DNA of 64,000 nucleotides. Source: Symbiodinium natans. Lineage: Eukaryota > Sar > Dinophyceae > Suessiales > Symbiodiniaceae. The stretch's first letter is position 1, and every line of letters begins with the position of its first letter. The notes beneath the pieces were generated by a model that was given only the letters and a program-made list of their open reading frames with translations, had not been told where the DNA came from and made no database searches. Shown piece by piece: positions 8,701 to 16,930 of the stretch. Location: contig CAJNDS010002560.1 in NCBI GenBank assembly GCA_905221605.1, positions 1-64,000 on the forward strand, in the 5' to 3' direction. The position numbers were made by a program, and so were the translations under genes.

Positions 8701-10244
8701 CTCTTCAGTGATGCTGATGTGGTGGTTTCAAAGCAAACTTCCACCAAAACATGTGTCGATCCGCCAATTTCAACGGAATCTCCTGTCGCAGTCTCCGCAT
8801 ACGACTTCGGGCGTCCTTCAAGCCATGCAAGGACCTTCACATGATCACTCTCAAGCGTCTCTCTCGTGATGATGTGGAACGAACTACCAGAGTCAATCAG
8901 CCAGTAAATACGATCATCTGAAGGAAAACTAACCACTTGGTTCGTGAGCATCATACCAAAGTGATATCCCTCCAGAAACGTCTTGATTGATGACTGTGCT
9001 TTTCCACTACCCTTGGTTGTGGGCTGTGCTGCTGCTTTCGCCGAAGTAGACGATGAAGATGATGATGCCTCTGGCTGCGTCGTAACGGCCTGGTTCGTTG
9101 CCGCTGCGGCTTTGTCCTTCGGAGGTGCCCAGCAGTCGCGTGCCCAGTGTCCAGTCTTCCCGCAGTTCCGGCAGACATCCGTCTTCTTCGCCTCTCTGCT
9201 CTTGCTTCGAGCTTTGTCCCCTTTTCCGCTTCGCTCACCTTTCTTGTCCTTTCCTTTCGCTTTGCCGCCCTTCAGTCCCTTTTCTCCTTTCTCGCCTTTG
9301 TTGCCTTGGTTGCCCTTGGGGCCTTTGTTGCTCTTGTCTCTGTCGCCCTTTCCGCCTCTGCCACCCTTGAAGGCATTCGCATACCCGGATGCTCCTTCTC
9401 TCTGGAAGTCCATCACACGAAGCTGCTCGTCGTAAAACTGCAAACCAGTCATCAGCTCACCCATGCTCTTTGTTGAGTGATGGAGGAGCAGATATCTCTT
9501 GGTCTCAGAATCCAAGTGCTTCATCAGGCACAGGACTCCCTCTTGTTCTCCGATGAGCAACTCCGGGAAGCGATGCTTCACCTGCGCCTCGAACTTGAGA
9601 AGCTCGGTAGTGTACCACCTGGCGACATCAAGTGGTCGCTTGAGATGCTTTGGTGGCACCAGGCCTAACGCCTGTTCGCGGAGGGCCTGTCCTTCCACTC
9701 TGGAGCGAACTGACAATTCGTTGTTCAACGAGCGCCAGAGTTCGTATCCGGCACTTGCTCCCATTTGTTTCACCTCGATGAGATGCACCAAATCTTGCCC
9801 ACGTTGGAACTTGCTCATGGACTGACGAAGCAAAAACCAAAGTTTGGTTGACCGGGCTGCTTTCCCGGCTTCAAGCCTCACTTGCAAGACTTCCACATTG
9901 CTACTGATCGCTTCTTGCAATTCCGTAGCGTAGCGGTCGTTGAGCAAACAAAGCCAACTCGTAAGTTCGTCTCTGTAGGCTGTCCAAACTCGGATTTCAG
10001 CATGTCTGCTCGTCATGGACGCATAGTTCAGCTGAGGCAACTGTGGAATGTAGCCCTCTGCTCTCTTGTTTCGTACACCAGAGTCTACTTCCATGTCCAC
10101 AGGAGTCGATGCATTCGCAGGTGCTGCTGAGGGGTCTCCTCCAGGTGTAGGACCCGTCGACGATGAAGCTGCAGCTGCTGCAATATGCGCATTGGCAGCA
10201 TTCGCACTTGCAAGCTGCAATGCTTGCGTAAGCATGGCACTCAT
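5766..10244 (-). CDS. copia gag - protease - linker - integrase N-terminus (copy A)
   Basis: A single open frame of 1492 codons. Residues about 50-300 form the gag core. They are followed by a very basic Gly-Lys repeat region (GGKGDRDKSNKG type, about 290-350), a CCHC zinc knuckle CRNCGKTGHWARDC (about 356-370) for RNA packaging, and the protease motif LIDSGSSFH with its catalytic Asp near 449. A 25-residue repeat containing SVISHKQQDNSTTPAVE occurs twice. The frame then stays open for about 560 codons across the region where another frame encodes ORF2. It ends with the integrase zinc-binding segment HHMQGH...CEFC and the first catalytic Asp (QLDQCFF), stopped by the 10-bp duplication. This looks like the usual single copia polyprotein layout with an unusually long protease-integrase linker. 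The upstream gag N-terminus is shifted by a 1-nt loss near 10270. Confidence 0.88.
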   Translation of the reverse strand: MSAMLTQALQLASANAANAHIAAAAASSSTGPTPGGDPSAAPANASTPVDMEVDSGVRNKRAEGYIPQLPQLNYASMTSRHAEIRVWTAYRDELTSWLCLLNDRYATELQEAISSNVEVLQVRLEAGKAARSTKLWFLLRQSMSKFQRGQDLVHLIEVKQMGASAGYELWRSLNNELSVRSRVEGQALREQALGLVPPKHLKRPLDVARWYTTELLKFEAQVKHRFPELLIGEQEGVLCLMKHLDSETKRYLLLHHSTKSMGELMTGLQFYDEQLRVMDFQREGASGYANAFKGGRGGKGDRDKSNKGPKGNQGNKGEKGEKGLKGGKAKGKDKKGERSGKGDKARSKSREAKKTDVCRNCGKTGHWARDCWAPPKDKAAAATNQAVTTQPEASSSSSSTSAKAAAQPTTKGSGKAQSSIKTFLEGYHFGMMLTNQVVSFPSDDRIYWLIDSGSSFHIITRETLESDHVKVLAWLEGRPKSYAETATGDSVEIGGSTHVLVEVCFETTTSASLKSSSEHEGDAVYMCRARFEAVISDQIKHNLLNINLLCQNGGWEPAMCDQQGVITVRKHGVTLRPTMFASVSWLASVRNDHPLALKPQDLIAKTEQFRRSRSRKSSSSRDFHRSTSNRGHRSSARVCVEPENPELLDVSCLDEVVDCEFQTSHEHVDLDQGEAKDRLRTVDDVSGSARDQLQFFSHVDTPAVRELDRDERLIFSEDNSVISHKQQDNSTTPAVERLVFENDSSVISHKQQDNSTTPAVERLVHEHGRETVVCRACLEDFPDEVEIGSLDCSKRRSFPRVGQIGDRRYGSECHDATKHPRVGRHAPGGETQETDTVGGQRRAARHRASTGSPRGAPGNVCRGGVHWRGRDGSGFGFGKGGPFDLISFDGVRHGRDGSGGGTVVPHWGEGIPNGSFDVRGSSQGTRYGADEADAKDQIQGKSQGRETGAELAAGPCGSVDHGGRSSGALRPPAGIVSASTEGKTALGVGRLDDVGCSSVRRSLDGSTSFGSQRLTGYAGDAVLSPVPEICHRSPLDERATRSQHAGLHADHLQGGPPRDTEPGGLGHMGASSCRTRAAGTWSDRGQGSLSGYAGTERVSSAEPEGNNRGSTGEPRARTIDNGGGDRRVRRGLGRMEANHRGSSSNDPSTSGASPYLHDAAAGGTGQPDSSVHGAPPGPRAQACEEHSPSDTSLAGITFQPGLSWSVSAAASEHTGPHLRRATSPRTFEGELPADAGEGPCPTAGQLDTPESRQRPLQHGDEDGRNDGNRSSGDIGTGRKAIQPNEPSRSARGGDPHGPTIRGPAPSKVAGHTGCEVGRAKAGAPDTSATSSSAARTHARNPNSVEWRAVACIHGTYQAPPRSPRARSFSLPVSLKGSTEKPNPILAALSQDERKEPDTRQPQQQFELVTEEGIIGDNVRSKQAELQHHMQGHVPYMSDCEFCQRTRGTTPARKRSDLNPREFQLDQCFFRKLAFIVLVHTMSFAIAVCFRLL
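6122..7819 (-). CDS. ORF2: 565-aa protein overlapping the protease-integrase linker (copy A)
   Basis: A complete 565-codon frame in a different register from gag-protease. The ATG at 7819 has an in-frame TAG only five codons upstream and a favourable context (GCCGCCGCTATGG). Visible features: a U1-like C2H2 finger CLLC-x7-H-x5-H (about residues 214-231); an acidic VVEIDESDED stretch (about 311-320) resembling a SUMO-interacting motif; a proline-rich segment (LPIPPPPPVPRP); and an Arg/Ser tail ending RSRSPSP. By eye, copies A and B differ at about 15 residues in this frame but about 33 in the overlapping polyprotein frame over the same stretch, so this frame seems the better preserved. I do not know a family. 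The zinc finger suggests nucleic-acid or protein binding, which is inference only. Confidence 0.65.
   Translation of the reverse strand: MDPSATMQRSIQELEGMRQGARRRRLILLEANAAQHGIELPQDLREELQATYAEAESTGGDEMDLDLDSARVDPSTSSPSMEYVMEETEAAEAPSSHTGVREFQTDPSMSEAPAKGPAMVQMKPTPKIKSKEKAKAVRPVRNLLPDHVDQSTMGVDPREPSGPPPASSAPARRGKRRWASAGWMTWVARRFGGAWTAAQASGASDSPDTPVTLFCLLCQKYVTEAHLMSEPHEANMQGFTQTISKEGLHVTQNPVDWGTWEQALAEPEQLELGVTEGKARSVVTLGPSEFPQPNPKETTAAAPASPGPGPSTMVVEIDESDEDWGEWRPTTGVPAPTTPAHPEHPPISMTQPPGEPVSPTAVYTEHRRGPEPRHAKSTLRVTPPWRESLSNLGYHGPYLQLHLSTPGHTSEGLQALGPLRESFLQMQVKDHAQLPVSLTPPKAASDLSSTVMRMAETMETGAAGTLAPAGRPFNPMSLRAQLEAGILTGQQYEDRRRARSQDIQAARSVAPRLALPIPPPPPVPRPERTPETPIPWSGAPSPAFMELIRRRRDRQERDRSRSPSP
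7930..8110 (-). repeat. 75-bp in-frame coding repeat, two copies
   Basis: Two tandem 75-bp units (25 codons) encode the segment containing SVISHKQQDNSTTPAVE downstream of protease in copy A. Copy B carries three units at 28685-28909. The copy number change is a multiple of three and preserves the frame. Confidence 0.85.
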
Positions 10245-10467
10245 CTGTTGAAGTTGAGCTGCCTGCTGTCGATCTGCTCGTCCTGCGCTTGCAGCATTGC
10301 TCTCGTGAACTCCACTGTTGAGCTACTCCAGGTGCAACGGGCAACTGCATATTCGGAACTTGAAGGGGTTCTTGTCGTGCTGTCTGAGGGGGTGTTCCCA
10401 TCTGGTAGAACTGAGGTCCAAACGAGGGCACAGCCCCGACTGGTGGCTGATGGCCTGCTCCAGTCGT

Positions 10468-10612
10468 AGCTGTCCACTGCCTTGGGGAATAACGCGCGGT
10501 TTTGCTGGTGGCGGCGCTTGCCTGCACAGGTGAGTGGCCGCAGCTCCTGCCTTTGCGAGACGCTTGCCTGCGCAGGTGAGCGTTTGCCGGGGCCTGCACT
10601 GGCCTTGCCTTC
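10468..10612. other. GC-rich segment with imperfect palindromes
   Basis: Short junction between the truncated copia end and the telomere-like repeats. It holds two related imperfect palindromes built on GCTTGCCTGC and CAGGTGAGYG. Related GCTTGCCTGCACACGGCAAGC palindromes recur at 42620 and 42668. No coding potential is seen. Confidence 0.5.
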
Positions 10613-10734
10613 AACCCTAAACCCCAAACCCTAAACCCTAAACCCCAAACCCTACACCCCAAACCCTAAACCCTAAACCCCAAACCCTAAACCCCAAACC
10701 CTAAACCCAAAACCCTTAACCCAAACCCTAAACC
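10613..10734 (+). repeat. Degenerate CCCTAAA telomere-type repeats
   Basis: About sixteen heptamers of CCCTAAA with variants CCCCAAA and CCCTACA (plus-strand sense; TTTAGGG on the minus strand). TTTAGGG is the Arabidopsis-type telomere repeat also reported in dinoflagellates. The tract is internal, because unique and repeat DNA continues on both sides, so it is an interstitial or subtelomeric tract rather than a chromosome end in this assembly. Confidence 0.9.
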
Positions 10735-11647
10735 AGCCCAGAGACCCTTAGAAGCCCTTCACTGCCCTTCACTGCCCGCCCAAAGGTCCTTAGAGGCCCT
10801 TAGAGGCCCTTCACTGCCCTTCACTGCCCTCAGCCCAAAGACCCTTAGAGGCCCTTCACTGCCCTTGACTGCCCGCCCTTAGAGCCCTTAGAGGCCCTTC
10901 ACTGCCCTTCACTGCCCTCAGCCCAAAGACCCTTAGAGGCCCTTAGAGGCCCTTATAGGCCCTTCACTGCCCTTCACTGCCCTCAGCCCAGAGAGCCTTA
11001 GAGGCCCTACAGACCCTTAAAAGCCCTTAGACGCCCTTCACTGCCCTTCCCTGCCCTTCACTGCCCTCAGCCCAGAGACCCTTAGAGGCCCTTCACTGCC
11101 CTTCACTGCCCCCTGGAGACCCTTAAAAGCCCTTAGAGGCCCTTCACTGCCCTTCCCTGCCCTTCACTGCAGAGACCCTTAGAGGCCCTTCACTGCCCTT
11201 CACTGCCCCCGAGAGACCCTTAAAAGCCCTTAGAGGCCCTTCACTGCCCTTCCCTGCCCTTCACTGCCCCCAGCCCAGAAACCCTTAGAGGCCCTTCACT
11301 GCCCTTCACTGCCCCTCACTGCCCTCACCAGAGATCCTTAGAGGCCCTTCACTGCCCTTCACTGGCCCCTAAAAGCCCTTAGAGGCCCTTCACTGCCCTT
11401 CCCTGCCCTTCACTGCCCTCAGCCCAGAACGCAGCCCAGAGACCCTTAGAGGCCCTTCACTGCCCTTCACTGCCCTCAGCCTAGAGACCCTTAAAAGCCC
11501 TTAAAGGCCCTTCACTCTTCCCTGCCCTCAGCCCAAAGACCCTTAGAGGCCCTTCATAAAGGGTCTCAGAGGCCCTTCACTGCCCTTCACTGCCCTTCAC
11601 TGCCTGCCCTCAGAGACCCTTAGAGGCCCTTAGAGGCCCTTCACTGG
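10735..11647. repeat. CCCTTAGAGG / CCCTTCACTG minisatellite
   Basis: Irregular tandem array of three building blocks: GACCCTTAGAGGCCC, CTTCACTGCC and CTCAGCCCAGA, giving higher-order units of roughly 45-60 bp. Block order and number vary along the array. It is bounded on both sides by CCCTAAA repeats, suggesting that it arose from or alongside telomere-type sequence. Confidence 0.9.
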
Positions 11648-11680
11648 CAACCCTAAACCAAAACCCTAAACCCTCAACCC
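11648..11680 (+). repeat. Second short CCCTAAA tract
   Basis: Three to four telomere-type heptamers (CCCTAAA, CCTAAACCA variants) close the minisatellite on its right side, mirroring the larger tract on its left. About 250 bases without recognisable content follow before the MULE remnant. Confidence 0.75.
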
Positions 11681-11928
11681 GAAGGCTTCAGGCACTCACG
11701 TCTTGGCATTCCGCAGCTTTTGCTTGCACCGAAATAAAAACATCTGACTTCTGATTGCATCAAAATAAAGACATCTGACTATCGCAATAACACAGCGTCC
11801 CAAATCATCCCGCAGCCGTAAACAAGGGTATCAAATTTCCGCACTTTTTCCTATCCGTCAAAGCACATGTCCAAAAGCCACAAACACAGAAAACAATCGG
11901 CTCCTCAAACCATGAACGTGTTGCAGGA

Positions 11929-14307
11929 TCAAGGCGAAGGAGTACGCATTTTTTTGCGAAACTCCTCGGTTCGCCTGTCCCGCCGTGGACGCCTGGCTTT
12001 GAGAGTCTTGGGGCCCCTTGCAATGGGGTGCAGATTCAAGCTGCCTAACACGGATTTGTAAAAGAAAGCCTGCTCGCTGCAGCTACTGTGCACAAAATGT
12101 GGATGTTCATCCACGACACGGCCCGTGCTAAGCACATACATCACAGTGTACTTGTAGAACAATTTTTTATGCATGGAAAAGGACCACTGCCTTGGGTTTC
12201 CCAAAGCAGTGCGAAAAGCAGCTTCACCATCTTCATACAAAGAACAAAGTGCCAAGTCCAACCGCTGCACCATGTCCCTTTTCTTGTTCTTGGCATACTC
12301 CAATTTGTACTTTGGCATAACGATGACTGAAGTAATGTCCACCGTCCGACAGTCTACCATGATGCGGCCCGCAGTCTCGTACTTGAGAAAGGTGTTTGCG
12401 TCACCTTGCGGCATACACTACTGCACTGTTTTAACCAAGCACCAACACTGCTTCTAGGAACACAACACATGCCGCATGCCTTCCTTATCTCGCCACTGCT
12501 GCATCAAGTCCAACGTGAGCCGGTGGGATTGGGTTCCTTCATCATCTTGCTCGGACTTTAACCTTTTCGCACTGTACGCAAGTGACTCAGGAGGCTCCTC
12601 GATCTGAAAGCATGCTTTGGCATACTGTCCTCCGCGCACCAGAGTCTGCAGGGTCACGGCTGTTTCACGCACCAATTGGCTGACATCCTGGTGTCGGAAG
12701 CCTTTCTTGAAAAGACCTTTGATCGAACGCCAAGCCCGCTCTTGGGAATTCGACACATAAGTGCCGTAACCCGGGCACACTTGACCGAGACCACTCTGCC
12801 AATCTGCGCTCCACCACAAGCCTTTCTTCTGCAAGACCCACTTCTCCAAGTAATCCGCGAATTTCTCCTCAAACAAACCTACAAGCTCCGCTGCGTTACC
12901 CCAAGGCAGCTTTCCCAGCAGCAGCCTTCTGGTCTATCAACCCAGCGCTATCAAGATCGAAAAAAATAGTCTATGAAGCCAGCTCAAGAGATCGAAACCA
13001 TGTCAAACACACACACAGACACACACACACACACACACACACAGCACGCTGTCCTGATTCCAGTCTTCGGGGTCACGCAGCCTTCGCAACGTGTCTTCCC
13101 AGATGACATGGAACTGTAATGGATGTGCGATTTTCGCGCTGAACTGGATGATTTCCGTTATCTCCAGTGTCAACTCTGAGTCAACTTTTTTTTTTGTCCC
13201 TGTGCGCTTGACGTCTTTCTTTATGTGTTCTAAGTCCCGGTGCAAAGTAGCGTCTGGAAAGCATGCACTTGTCGCATTGATGGCACCGCCTGCACCATCC
13301 ATGACCACATTCGTCACCAGTTTCTTCCAATCCAAACCCGAAGCTTCCAATAGCTTCTGGAAAGATCGACATAAGAGTGCATAACACGGTTCATCTTCCT
13401 TGTCACACACAGCACAAACTACCGGCCAGAATCGATTGCGCACCACTCCGCCAACCTGGTGCAAGACGACCAGTCCGAGGCTAGCTAACACAAGATCCTG
13501 CACATTGGTCTTGAATGTGGCATCCATGACGAGCACACACCGATCCTGTGTGCCAAGGTAGGCAATCACGGCATCCAAGTTCTCTTGCTCGTAAAACAAG
13601 ACCCGAACCGTTTCTTCTGAAACCAGAGGTGTCTCTTCCGTGTGAAGCACAGCGACTGGCAAGGGTGGGTGCTGGCAAAAAGCTCGAAATGTGGAAACAA
13701 ACTTGCCGTCATAGGATTTGGCCTCTTCCAAATGTCGGTGTCTGACACCATCTAAAGCTCGATCACTTGGAATGTGCTCCGCGGGAATTCCCAGCTCTGT
13801 CATAGCCTTCTTCGCCTGTTTTGCTGGAAGGTGGCGTCCAAACTGGTGCTTATTCAAATGCTGCTCGACCTCTGCAATGACCTTCCCGTCGTGCTTGCGA
13901 CCCTCCCGAACGGATCTTTCAACACGCAAGTAAAAGACTTCCTCATCCAAATCAAGCAAGTCTGGTGGAAGCGCGGAACCTTAGCACTCTCCGACATCGC
14001 TTCCCAAGAATTTTGAGACCGACTTCCCAAACAACAACAAAGTTTTTTTTGTTGCCAAACTGCCTTCTTCCTTGTTGCTCACCAAGGAAAACCGGAACTT
14101 CATGGAGCATGCTTCGTGCCTGTGACAGTAACCAATCTGCGTCGTCTTCTTCTTCAATTGAGAAGATACGAAGCGAAGTTTGGCTTCCTTTTCCTTTTCG
14201 CTCCACCTCTTACAGCATTCCAACAATCCTTCGCGTGGTTGTACTGGCAGCAACGAATCGAAGTACCACACTTGCTCTTGTTTTGGAGGCATGCCGGATT
14301 GACTCAC
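11929..14307 (-). pseudogene. MULE (Mutator-like) transposase, broken
   Basis: All coding pieces sit in one minus-strand register, interrupted by stop codons at about 13981, 13003, 12928 (two in tandem), 12454 and 12418. The N-terminal piece has a Cys/His cluster (YCHRHEAC) like the DNA-binding part of FAR1/MuDR proteins. The catalytic core shows LVMDATFKTN (first Asp), VVMDGAGG with FPDATLHRDLEHIKK (second Asp region) and YGTYVSNSQERAWRSIKG (third acid). A (TG)n microsatellite at 13005-13045, with about 80 bp of foreign sequence, interrupts the gene between the second Asp and the Glu. The C-terminal tail ends FRKKMRTPSP and is homologous to the remnant at 40855-41409. The intact protein would be a DDE transposase; this copy is dead. 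Confidence 0.78.
13005..13045. repeat. (CA)n microsatellite inside the MULE gene
   Basis: An almost pure CA/TG dinucleotide run lying between the conserved transposase blocks. The reading frame enters it and stops just after it, so it is an insertion or expansion that disrupts the gene. Confidence 0.95.
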
Positions 14308-14404
14308 TGCTTTCCGTCTATCTCAAGTCCAAGAGCAAGAAAATCCCGCAAATACAAGCCAAATGCAAGCCAAAAAACTCACCAAAAGCCAAACACAAAC
14401 GCAA

Positions 14405-15290
14405 ATGCAATAGAAGCTCAGTCCCCCCAAAACCCCGCTGCTTCTCTGTGCGAAAATTTTCATAGAAGCACAGTCACCCCAAAACCCCGCCTGCTTCTCT
14501 GTGCGAAACTTCTCATGGAAGCACAGTCACCCCAAAATCCCGCTGCATCTCTGTGCGAAAATTCTCATAGAAGCACAGTTCCCCCATAATCCCGCTGGCT
14601 TCTCTGTGCGAAAACTTCTCATAGAAGCACAGTTCCCCCAAAACCCCGCCTGCTTCTCTGTGCGAAACTTCTCATGGAAGCACAGTCACCCCAAAATCCC
14701 GCTGCTTCTCTGCGCGAAAAATCTCATAGAAGCACAGTTCCCCCAAAATCCCGCTTGCTTCTCTGCGCGAAAACTTCTCATAGAAACACAGTCCCCCCAA
14801 AACCCCGCTGCTTTTCTGTGCGAAACACCTCATAGAAGCACAGTCCCCCCAAAATCCCGCTTGCTTCTCTGCGAAACTTCTCATGGAGCACAGTCCCCCG
14901 AAACCCCGCTGCTTCTCTGTGCTAAAATTCTCAGAAAAGCACAGTCCCCCAAAACCTGCTTACGGTCTGTGCGAAACTTCCCATAGAGTCCCCCAAAACC
15001 CCCGTTTGTGCGAAAATCTCATAGAAGCACGTCTCCCCAACTCCGATGCTTCTCTGTGCGAAAATTCTCATAAAAGCACAATTCCCCAAAAATCCATCCC
15101 GTTTCTGTGCGAAACTTCTCATAGAAGCACAATCCCCCCAAAAACCGCTTTTCTGTGCGAAAATTCTCGTAGAAGCACAGTTCAAATCCGCTTTGCTGTG
15201 TGAGTGACACGATTTCTGGTCTTCCAAAACCCCCTGCTTCTCTGTGCGAATTTTCTCAACCCCCCCAAAACCCATTGTTTCTCTGCGAAA
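14405..15290 (-). repeat. 52-bp minisatellite, left array (about 16 degenerate units)
   Basis: Tandem units of about 52 bp. On the minus strand each contains GAATTTTCGCACAGAGAAGC, then a GGGGTTTTGGGGGG core, then CTGTGCTTCTATGAG. Units diverge in sequence and length and decay toward 15290. The same unit forms a much more regular array at 41546-42450. It lies upstream of the MULE remnant in the same orientation. Short complementary arms (GCACAG / CTGTGC) lie within each unit. Confidence 0.92.
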
Positions 15291-16000
15291 ACTCATTGGC
15301 ACTCTGGCAACGGTTATCTTAATTTGGCGTCACCAAACTCTGGTTTCAAAAGACTCCAACTCTGCAACTCTGATTCTGAAACTTTAAATCTGAACTTCAA
15401 ACCCCAAACTCTGACCCCAAATCCACTCCAAAATCCCAAATCTAACTCCGCTCCAATCCAAACTTACTGAAATAGCCGATTTCCAATTTTGTTCTTGAAA
15501 ACTAACTCCAAAACTCTGACTCTGACCCAAAACTCTAACCCCGAAACTCTGACCCGAAAGACTCTGACTCCAAAAACTCTAACCCAAAACTCTGACCCAA
15601 AACTCTCTGCCCCAAAAACCCCAAAACTCTGACCGGAAAACTCGAAACCCAAAACTCTAACCCAACTCTAACCCAAAACTCTGCTCCAAAACTTAAGCCC
15701 CAAAAAAAACTAACCCAAAACTCTGTCCCAAAACTCGAAATTGACCAAAACCTCTCACCCAAAACTCCAACTTGAAACTCTAAAACTCTAACCAAAACTC
15801 TAACTCCGGAAACTTGATTCTGAGAGTCAGAGTTTTGAAGTTAGAGCAGAGCTTTCAAGTTCTTGTTTTTCACAGTGGAGATTGAGTTTGGAGACAAGAG
15901 CTTAAAACCCAACTCTAACCTCTTAAAACTCTAACTTTCAAAAAAATCGACTCCAAAACTTCAACCCAAAAAACTCTGACTCCAAGAATCCAAACTCTAA
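15291..16000. repeat. Degenerate CAAAACTCTGAC low-complexity tract
   Basis: About 700 bases dominated by short variants of CCAAAACTCTAACC and CCAAAACTCTGACC, a cryptic 12-14 bp repeat without regular phasing. A reversed copy (CAGAGTTTTGAAGTTAGAG) sits near 15826, giving a local inverted repeat. No gene is present; minus-strand frames here only reflect the repeat (FWVRV-type peptides). Confidence 0.8.
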
Positions 16001-16327
16001 CTCCAACTACAAAAATCTTATTACTGTTGCAAGGTCTCACCATTGCTTTTTCCCAAAATCCAACTGAAAAATTTTTTAATTTCAAAAAAAAATCTGAAGA
16101 AACTCTGAAGGAAGTCTGAGCGCGTTTGATTTCTTCAAAGCCAAAAGTCATAATTTCTTAATTTTTAATTGTGGTTTCATTCTTTTTGAATTGTACAAAC
16201 CATCAGTTTTTTGTTGAAAGTTGTCTTAATTTTGATCTTCTTTGCTGTTTTCAAAAAAAACTGTCTACTGCAATGCTTCTGGATCTTTCATAAGGGTATT
16301 TTTGGCAGAAATGGGTGATAAAATTGG
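16001..16327. other. AT-rich segment, nothing recognised
   Basis: AT-rich DNA with poly-A and poly-T runs between the low-complexity tract and the paired hairpins. I see no gene, no transposon terminus and no ordered repeat in it. Confidence 0.5.
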
Positions 16328-16371
16328 CTGGGGGCTGCGCCCCCAGACCCCCGCTTACTTTTGAAAGTAAG
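16328..16371. other. Paired perfect hairpins
   Basis: Two adjacent short hairpins: CTGGGGGC/GCCCCCAG with a 3-base loop (16328-16346) and CTTACTTT/AAAGTAAG with a 2-base loop (16354-16371), separated by seven bases. This could be a transposon terminus, a transcription terminator-like structure or a double-hairpin element; nothing else identifies it. Confidence 0.6.
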
Positions 16372-16550
16372 TGTTTGCACCATCAGATCCGAGCGGCAAC
16401 GCTGCCTTGGGTCGACTCCGCGTGGAACTGAAGCCGGTCGCGCTGGCAAAGACCTTCCACGTTCTCTTCTCCCACGGGCACTTGGTGACCTTGCACCAGA
16501 AAGCTCTGTGGAACTCAGGCTGCTTGCACTGCGGCCTCTCGGAACGGTCT

Positions 16551-16930
16551 CGTCCAGGCACACGTCTTCACCAGTGTCCATGCTGGAGAACGAAGCTCCG
16601 CTACCACGTTGAAACTCGTGGCACAGCTACGGGGCCTAAGCGACCTCAGGTCAAAGACTGCACTCAACCCTCACAGCACGAAGTGCGGACTCTCTTCACT
16701 GCGCCGTTCACAGCTTCTCGAGCTCCGCTCGTCTTGAGCCAATGCGAGCACGGCTCTCCAGCTTCAAACACTGTCTGCCAATGGGAAAACAAAGGTACTT
16801 CAGGTGAAAACACTCAGGCATGGAACTTCCACTCCTAAACACTGCGGGTGGGTTCCTAGCACCTCTTAGGAGCTCTGCTAAGCTCTGTGCAGACCTAAAC
16901 TGGCTTGAGTCACTTCTGGTCACCAAGTAC
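16551..16930 (-). mobile_element. copia fragment C, leader part
   Basis: Minus-strand copy of the copia leader seen in copy B (25942-26330) and in fragment D (39241-39580). It is cut at 16930 by insertion of the tandem LTR array. Its LTR half lies beyond the array at 25252-25453. Homology to copy B stops near 16551; the following 190 bases on the minus strand could be a divergent gag start (short frame with FHRAFWCKVTKCPW) but I cannot confirm this. Confidence 0.8.
16925..16930. other. Target-site duplication AAGTAC (left)
   Basis: The hexamer AAGTAC immediately left of the array is repeated exactly at 25246-25251. Removing the array and one hexamer restores the uninterrupted copia sequence ACCAAGTACCAGG, matching ACCAAATACCAGG in the sister copies. 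This fixes both ends of the insertion. Confidence 0.9.

Larger units (their letters stand above)
1641..10467 (-). mobile_element. Ty1/copia retrotransposon, copy A (5' truncated)
   Basis: The domain order gag, zinc knuckle, aspartic protease, integrase, reverse transcriptase, RNase H defines the Ty1/copia superfamily, because integrase precedes RT. The element is on the minus strand and nearly identical to copy B at 25785-35096. The 3' side ends with a polypurine tract (1657-1664) and the first 13 bases of the LTR. Similarity to copy B stops at 10467, inside the leader/gag start, so the 5' LTR is missing. Damage includes a 1-nt deletion near the gag start, a 10-bp duplication inside integrase and a frameshift in the C-terminal extension. 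It is therefore unlikely to be autonomous. Confidence 0.93.

Noticed and set aside
2297-9825. Many plus-strand frames across copia copy A
   Set aside because: They are antisense shadows of the gag and pol frames, and the same shadows appear on the minus strand of copy B.
10613-11680. A chromosome end
   Set aside because: Telomere-type repeats are degenerate, and ordinary sequence continues on both sides.
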